Below the pieces are notes generated by a model, which saw only the letters and a list, made by a program, of their open reading frames with translations, ran no database searches and was not told the DNA's origin. From RH-AL1 sp964243435 (GTDB lineage: Bacteria > Pseudomonadota > Alphaproteobacteria > Rhizobiales > Beijerinckiaceae): DNA of 9,965 bases. Location: positions 1 through 9,965 of the forward strand of contig CAXTFM010000133.1 in the NCBI GenBank assembly GCA_964243435.1, given 5' to 3'. Each line of letters opens with the position of its first letter. Position 1 is the stretch's first letter. Both the position numbers and the translations under genes were made by a program. Shown here piece after piece: positions 6,884 to 9,965 of this stretch.

Positions 6884-8106
6884 TAGGTGTCGGCAGCCGT
6901 TTCTTTGACCGCGACGGCACGACCGAAGATGAGGTCGTCGCGCATGTCGTCGATGGCCGCCCCGGTCTTGATGAGATCGAGGTACCACAAGCCATCGGTG
7001 GTGTCGCCGTAAAGCACGGCGCCGGCCACCTTGCCATCGTCGATGACGATCTTCTTGTAGATGTTCTGCCCGGCGTCCTCGTAAAGCAGCGCGTCCTTGC
7101 CCTCGCCGACGAAGTCGCCGGCGGAGAACAGCGACACGCCCGAAACCTTGAGATTGGTCGCCAGGATGGAGCCTTCGTAGGCTGCGGTGGCGTCGCCGGC
7201 GAGGCCGCGCGCCAGCGCGCGCGCCTGCTCGTAAGCCGGTTCGACCAATCCGTAGGCGATTCCGCGATGTTCCGCGCACTCGCCCAGCGCGAAGATGTTG
7301 GGATCCGAAGTCTGCATCCCGTCGTCGATGAGGATGCCGCGCTTGCACTCGAGCCCCGCCGCCTTGGCGAGGTCGGTGTTGGGGCGGACGCCGACGGCGC
7401 ACACCACGAGGTCGGCGGGGATCACCCGGCCGTCGGCGAGTTCCACCGCCTCGACCTTGTCGGTCCCGATCACCCGCACGGTGTTGGCTCCGAGCAGGAC
7501 CTCGCAGCCCTTGGCGGCGATCGCCTCCTTGAGCAGCGTCGCGGCGGGATCGTCGAGCTGGCGCTCCATGAGGCGCGGGGCGAGGTGGAGGAGGGTCACC
7601 CTCACACCCGCCTTGGCCAGCCCATAGGCGGCCTCCAGCCCGAGCAGGCCGCCGCCGATCACCACGGCGGGGCGCCCGGCCGCCACACCGTTCTGCATGC
7701 TATCGACGTCGCCCATCCAGCGGAAGGTGATCGCGCCGGGCAGGTTCATGCCCGGCGTCGGCAGCTTGATGGCGTGCGAGCCGGTCGCCAGCACGAGCTT
7801 GGAATAGGAAACCTGGCCGCCGCCCTGCAGGGTCACGAGCTGGCGGTCGCGGTCGATGGACAGCACCGCCTGGCCGTAGACGTTGGTGATCCCCTGCTTT
7901 TCCCACCAGGAGCGCTGCTTCAGCTCGATGTCGTCGGCCACCACCTCGCGGGCGAGCAGAGAGGACAGGAGGACGCGATTGTAAGCGCGCCGGGGTTCGT
8001 CGCCGATGAGGATGATCGCGTAGCGGCCCAGCGCGCGCTGACTCAACTCCTCGGCAAGCTTGGTGCCGGCCATGCCCTGACCGATGATGACAAGCGGTTC
8101 GCTCAT
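6883..8106 (-). CDS. NAD(P)H/FAD-dependent oxidoreductase resembling the NirB N-terminal domain
   Basis: This 407-residue flavoprotein belongs to the pyridine-nucleotide disulfide oxidoreductase fold. It has an FAD-binding GxGxxG at residues 9-14 (IIGQGMAGTK), an NAD(P)H-binding GxGxxG at 151-156 (VVIGGGLLGLE), and the second FAD motif IFALGECAEH at 271-280. The segment HLAPRLMERQLD (174-185) is very close to the NirB/NasB head, which marks it as nitrogen-assimilation type rather than rubredoxin or ferredoxin reductase. The siroheme and BFD parts of NirB are absent; the BFD domain is instead on NasA. The likely role is passing electrons from NAD(P)H to the NasA BFD cluster, as proposed for the separate Flp flavoprotein encoded beside the nitrate reductase gene in Bradyrhizobium. 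The ATG at 8106 has only a weak Shine-Dalgarno. It is the first gene of the minus-strand cluster and diverges from the DUF4174 gene. Confidence 0.9.
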   Translation of the reverse strand: MSEPLVIIGQGMAGTKLAEELSQRALGRYAIILIGDEPRRAYNRVLLSSLLAREVVADDIELKQRSWWEKQGITNVYGQAVLSIDRDRQLVTLQGGGQVSYSKLVLATGSHAIKLPTPGMNLPGAITFRWMGDVDSMQNGVAAGRPAVVIGGGLLGLEAAYGLAKAGVRVTLLHLAPRLMERQLDDPAATLLKEAIAAKGCEVLLGANTVRVIGTDKVEAVELADGRVIPADLVVCAVGVRPNTDLAKAAGLECKRGILIDDGMQTSDPNIFALGECAEHRGIAYGLVEPAYEQARALARGLAGDATAAYEGSILATNLKVSGVSLFSAGDFVGEGKDALLYEDAGQNIYKKIVIDDGKVAGAVLYGDTTDGLWYLDLIKTGAAIDDMRDDLIFGRAVAVKETAADT

Positions 8107-8138
8107 GCTCGGGACTTACTCACATCTTGGAGTTGATC

Positions 8139-8231
8139 ATGACCGAAGGCGCGGCTGGTGGTGCGCGGGCCATCTTTGGAGAACCCATGCAACCGTCACG
8201 CCGGAACGCGTTAACCGAAGGAGGCAAATAG
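8139..8231 (+). CDS. Possible 30-residue ORF in the divergent spacer
   Basis: The ATG at 8139 is preceded by GGAG with 6 bases of spacing, and the frame runs 30 codons to a TAG. An internal ATG at 8187 also has GGAG upstream (5-base gap) and would give a 14-residue peptide, MQPSRRNALTEGGK. The stop is followed two bases later by a strong hairpin, and the DUF4174 gene starts 52 bases after the stop. I recognise no family. It could be a leader peptide, a remnant of a deleted gene, or chance in GC-rich DNA. The same bases are probably the 5' leader of the minus-strand nitrate operon. Confidence 0.22.
   Translation: MTEGAAGGARAIFGEPMQPSRRNALTEGGK
8188..8203 (-). promoter_or_regulatory. Candidate sigma-54 promoter for the nitrate assimilation operon
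   Basis: On the minus strand the motif is CGGCGT-N5-TTGCA. The GG and GC cores have sigma-54 spacing and 8 of 11 defined bases match the consensus. It lies 82 bases before the ATG of the first operon gene, which would give a leader of roughly 70 bases. A sigma-54/NtrC-type dependence is common for nitrogen assimilation operons, but no convincing NtrC site is visible in the spacer. I saw no strong sigma-70 promoter for this operon either. Confidence 0.3.
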
Positions 8232-8233
8232 CA

Positions 8234-8258
8234 GCACGCCCGGGGCGCCCGGTCGTGC
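8234..8258. repeat. GC-rich inverted repeat in the divergent spacer
   Basis: The arms at 8234-8244 (GCACGCCCGGG) and 8248-8258 (CCCGGTCGTGC) pair over 11 positions with one mismatch around a three-base loop. It lies 26 bases before the DUF4174 ATG on the plus strand and upstream of the putative nitrate operon promoter on the minus strand. No T-run follows on either strand. It may be a regulator-binding palindrome or a leader RNA hairpin. Its arms are too far apart for a standard NtrC site. Confidence 0.5.
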
Positions 8259-8264
8259 GGCCAG

Positions 8265-8277
8265 CCTCCGACGGAGG
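8265..8277 (+). promoter_or_regulatory. Ribosome binding site of the DUF4174 gene inside a small palindrome
   Basis: CCTCCG-A-CGGAGG is a perfect 6-bp inverted repeat whose right arm contains the Shine-Dalgarno GGAGG, six bases before the ATG at 8284. The anti-Shine-Dalgarno arm immediately upstream could partly mask the site in the mRNA. A one-base loop is sterically impossible, so only the outer four pairs would form. Confidence 0.45.
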
Positions 8278-8283
8278 TGCCAC

Positions 8284-8688
8284 ATGCGCGCGATCCCAGC
8301 CGTTCTCGCAACGACGTTGATGCTGCTGCCAGCGGCGGCTGGCACCGCGTCGCCCGGCTCACACGGCGGCCTCGCCGCCTTGCAATGGAGGGCACGCCCG
8401 GTCGTCATCCTGTCCGACACCCGCGACGACCCCCGTGCCGTGCGGCAGGCGGCGGCCCTGGCGCGCGCGGGAGCGGCGGTACGGGAGCGGCAGATCGCCG
8501 TGTTGCGCGAGGCGGCGGTCGGCGGCGCGCTTCGCCGGCGCTTCGGCGTCGCCGATCACGGCTTCGCGGTCGTGCTCGTCGGCAAGGACGGCGACGTCAA
8601 GCGCGTGTGGCACATGCCGGTCGACCCCGGGCTGATCTTCGGCGTCATCGATCGGATGCCGATGCGGCGTGACGAGATGAAGGGCTGA
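8284..8688 (+). CDS. Secreted DUF4174 domain protein
   Basis: This 134-residue protein has an N-terminal signal peptide (hydrophobic stretch about residues 3-19, small residues near 18-22 suitable for cleavage), so the mature form should be periplasmic or secreted. The rest matches the DUF4174 pattern I know: an opening LQWRARPVVIL, then RFGV..HGFAVVLVGKDGDVKR, and the closing IDRMPMRRDEM signature. Members are thought to adopt a small thioredoxin-like fold, but this protein contains no cysteine, so redox chemistry of its own is unlikely. No function is established. The start is the ATG with a strong GGAGG six bases upstream. The gene diverges from the nitrate operon and lies 96 bases before modA, in the same direction. 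Because modA has its own apparent promoter, shared transcription is uncertain. Confidence 0.8.
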   Translation: MRAIPAVLATTLMLLPAAAGTASPGSHGGLAALQWRARPVVILSDTRDDPRAVRQAAALARAGAAVRERQIAVLREAAVGGALRRRFGVADHGFAVVLVGKDGDVKRVWHMPVDPGLIFGVIDRMPMRRDEMKG

Positions 8689-8726
8689 GGCGGCGCGTCT
8701 GAAGCGGCGGGGCTGGCGTCGGCCGG

Positions 8727-8754
8727 TTGCCAAACACCGCGAGCGCTGTATGCA
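8727..8754 (+). promoter_or_regulatory. Candidate sigma-70-type promoter of modA
   Basis: TTGCCA at 8727-8732 matches five of six bases of the -35 consensus. With 16-base spacing a weak -10 (TATGCA, 8749-8754) follows, which overlaps the ModE-like palindrome. Alphaproteobacterial promoters often have a conserved -35 and a poor -10. Support comes mainly from this arrangement with the operator. Confidence 0.4.
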
Positions 8755-8767
8755 GGCGAGCATAGCG
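8744..8767 (+). promoter_or_regulatory. ModE/Mop-type molybdate operator
   Basis: The 24-bp site has half-sites CGCTGTAT and GCATAGCG separated by 8 bases, with one further outer G-C pair. Length and layout equal those of the E. coli modA operator (CGTTATAT-N8-ACATAACG), and each half differs only by transitions. It ends 17 bases before the modA ATG and overlaps the predicted -10 region, a position suited to repression when molybdate is plentiful. The regulator gene is not in the window. Confidence 0.68.
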
Positions 8768-8784
8768 CCGACGGAGCCCATCGA

Positions 8785-9588
8785 ATGAGCGGAATGATCG
8801 CACGGGGTGAAGCGTCGTTACGGATTCTCGCGGTGGTGCTCGCGACTGCTCTGTGCGGCATCGTCCCGGTGATGCCGGCCTGGGCCGCCGACGGCCCGAC
8901 CGTGTTCGCCGCCGCCAGCATGAAGACGGCGCTCGACGCCATCGCCGCGAAGTACACCGCCAAGACCGGCAAGGTGCCGGTGATCTCCTACGCGTCCTCC
9001 GGCGTGCTCGCCAAGCAGATCGAGGCGGGCGCGCCGGCCGACCTGTTCATCTCGGCCGACGCGAAGTGGATGACCTACCTCGCCGACAAGGGCGCCATCC
9101 GTTCCGACACCCGCGAAACGCTGCTCGGCAACGCCCTGGTGCTGGTGGCGCCGGCCGATGCCGCGACGGAGGTTCGGATCGCCAAGGGGTTCGACCTCGC
9201 CGGCGCGCTCGGCGACGGCAAGCTCGCGGTGTGCACCATCTCCTCCTGCCCGGCCGGCATTTACGGCAGGGAGGCGCTGGAAACGCTCGGCGCCTTCAAG
9301 GCCGTCGAACCCAAGCTCGCGCAGGCGGAGAACGTGCGGGCGGCCCTGCTGCTCGTCGCCCGCGGCGAGGCGCGCTACGGCATCGTCTACGCCACCGACG
9401 CCAGGGCGGAGCCCAAGGTCAAGGTCGTCGGCACCTTTCCCGAGGACTCGCACGCCCCCATCGTTTACCCCATCGCCGTGACAAAGGCGGCGAAGAGCCC
9501 CGACGCCAATGCGCTGGAAGCCTTCATGCGCGATCCCGAGGCGGTGGCCATCCTGCGCGCGCAAGGCTTCACCATCCTCGCGAAGTAG
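8785..9588 (+). CDS. modA: Molybdate ABC transporter periplasmic binding protein
   Basis: This 267-residue protein captures molybdate (or tungstate) in the periplasm for the ModBC permease. The signal peptide is clear: positively charged start, hydrophobic core about residues 13-30, and cleavage after AWA (residue 34). Family landmarks are FAAASMKTALDAI (41-53), SYASSGVLAKQIEAGAPADLFISAD (69-92, second oxyanion loop), and RYGIVYATDA (197-206). The ligand loop that usually reads GDPxxVPAG is CTISSCPAG here, with Cys150 and Cys155. The start ATG has GGAG about 9 bases upstream; a second ATG three codons later is possible. A ModE-like operator sits directly upstream and modB starts 6 bases after the stop, so this is the first gene of a mod operon. 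It probably supplies molybdenum for NasA and other molybdoenzymes. Confidence 0.95.
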   Translation: MSGMIARGEASLRILAVVLATALCGIVPVMPAWAADGPTVFAAASMKTALDAIAAKYTAKTGKVPVISYASSGVLAKQIEAGAPADLFISADAKWMTYLADKGAIRSDTRETLLGNALVLVAPADAATEVRIAKGFDLAGALGDGKLAVCTISSCPAGIYGREALETLGAFKAVEPKLAQAENVRAALLLVARGEARYGIVYATDARAEPKVKVVGTFPEDSHAPIVYPIAVTKAAKSPDANALEAFMRDPEAVAILRAQGFTILAK

Positions 9589-9594
9589 CGGGCG

Positions 9595-9965
9595 ATGCCC
9601 GGTGCGCTGAACCTGTCGGCCGCGGACTGGACGGCGGTGCTGCTGTCGCTGCGCATCGCGATCGTCGCCACCCTCGCCAGCCTGCCCTTCGGCATCGCCG
9701 TCGCCTACGTGCTGGCACGCTGGCGCTTTCCCGGCCAAGCTCTGGTCAACGGCCTCGTTCACCTGCCGCTCGTGCTGCCGCCGGTGGTGACCGGCTACGT
9801 GCTGCTGCTCGCCTTCGGGCGGCGCGGGCTGTTCGGCGCGGCGCTGGCCGACATCGGCATCGTGCTGTCGTTCCGCTGGACGGGCGCGGCGCTGGCCTGC
9901 GCGGTGATGGGCTTTCCGCTGATGGTGCGCGCCATGCGGCTGTCCTTCGAGGCGATCGACCCGCG
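9595..9965 (+). CDS. modB: Molybdate ABC transporter permease, 3' end cut by the window edge
   Basis: The frame is open for 123 complete codons from the ATG at 9595 to the window end. Three membrane segments are visible (about residues 14-41, 49-74 and 97-117). The signature LVHLPLVLPPVVTGYVLLL (54-72) and the later GFPLMVRAMRLSFEAIDP are typical of ModB; the cytoplasmic EAA loop that contacts the ATPase ModC should begin just beyond the edge. The start lies 6 bases after the modA stop with a weak GCGGG Shine-Dalgarno, consistent with translational coupling in a modABC operon. modC would be expected to the right. Confidence 0.93.
   Translation, partial: MPGALNLSAADWTAVLLSLRIAIVATLASLPFGIAVAYVLARWRFPGQALVNGLVHLPLVLPPVVTGYVLLLAFGRRGLFGAALADIGIVLSFRWTGAALACAVMGFPLMVRAMRLSFEAIDP

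Noticed and set aside
3504..8136. Further long plus-strand frames opposite the flavoproteins and nirA (3504-4883, 5495-6886, 6721-8136)
   Set aside because: They show the same composition bias, no motifs and no ribosome sites of note; the minus-strand proteins explain the sequence fully.
8120..8188. A 22-codon minus-strand ORF in the nitrate operon leader
   Set aside because: Its ATG overlaps the -12 box of the proposed promoter and has no ribosome site; no recognisable peptide.
8234..8258. NtrC binding site read from the GCAC...GTGC ends of the hairpin
   Set aside because: The arms are 17 bases apart, whereas NtrC sites have a much shorter centre; the interior pairing fits a hairpin better.
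1..9965. Mobile elements, CRISPR arrays, defence systems or an entirely new system
   Set aside because: No transposase, integrase, spaced direct repeats, tRNA-adjacent junctions or unfamiliar multi-gene cassette was seen; the window is a coherent metabolic locus.

Overview
The window is a GC-rich stretch of bacterial chromosome. Protein style, GTG starts and gene content point to an alphaproteobacterium, probably of the Hyphomicrobiales. This is inferred from protein similarity and base composition only; no rRNA or other taxonomic marker is present. The content is a metabolic locus for assimilatory nitrate reduction joined to molybdate uptake. I see no prophage, transposon, CRISPR array, tRNA or rRNA.

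Minus strand, read right to left: a four-gene nitrate assimilation cluster starts at 8106 and ends at 533. In order it encodes a stand-alone NAD(P)H/FAD oxidoreductase resembling the head of NirB (8106-6883), a NirA-family siroheme nitrite reductase (6691-4823), a CysJ-like reductase whose flavodoxin domain is replaced by a small four-cysteine Fe-S module (4823-3225), and a molybdenum nitrate reductase NasA with a C-terminal BFD-type [2Fe-2S] domain (3214-533). The last three genes are tightly packed (1-base overlap, then 10-base gap). The first two are separated by 191 bases holding a strong hairpin directly at the stop codon and a possible sigma-54 promoter. Further left, a separate minus-strand gene encodes an acyl carrier protein that runs off the window edge.

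Plus strand, from 8284 rightwards: a small secreted DUF4174 protein, then modA and the start of modB. A 24-bp imperfect palindrome just before modA matches the architecture of ModE/Mop operators and overlaps a candidate promoter. The 177-bp divergent spacer between the nitrate cluster and the DUF4174 gene holds a second sigma-54-like motif, a 30-codon ORF with good Shine-Dalgarno spacing, and an 11-bp-stem hairpin.

Working model: ModAB(C) supplies molybdate for the molybdenum cofactor of NasA. The NirB-head-like flavoprotein probably feeds NasA through its BFD domain, and the CysJ-like Fe-S flavoprotein probably feeds the NirA-like reductase, giving nitrate to nitrite to ammonium. The core is a known type of pathway. 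The less ordinary details are a motif shared by the N-termini of the two putative nitrite-reduction partners, a 15-bp in-frame tandem repeat in the NirA tail, a Lys-for-Asp change beside the acyl carrier serine, and a cysteine pair in the ModA ligand loop.
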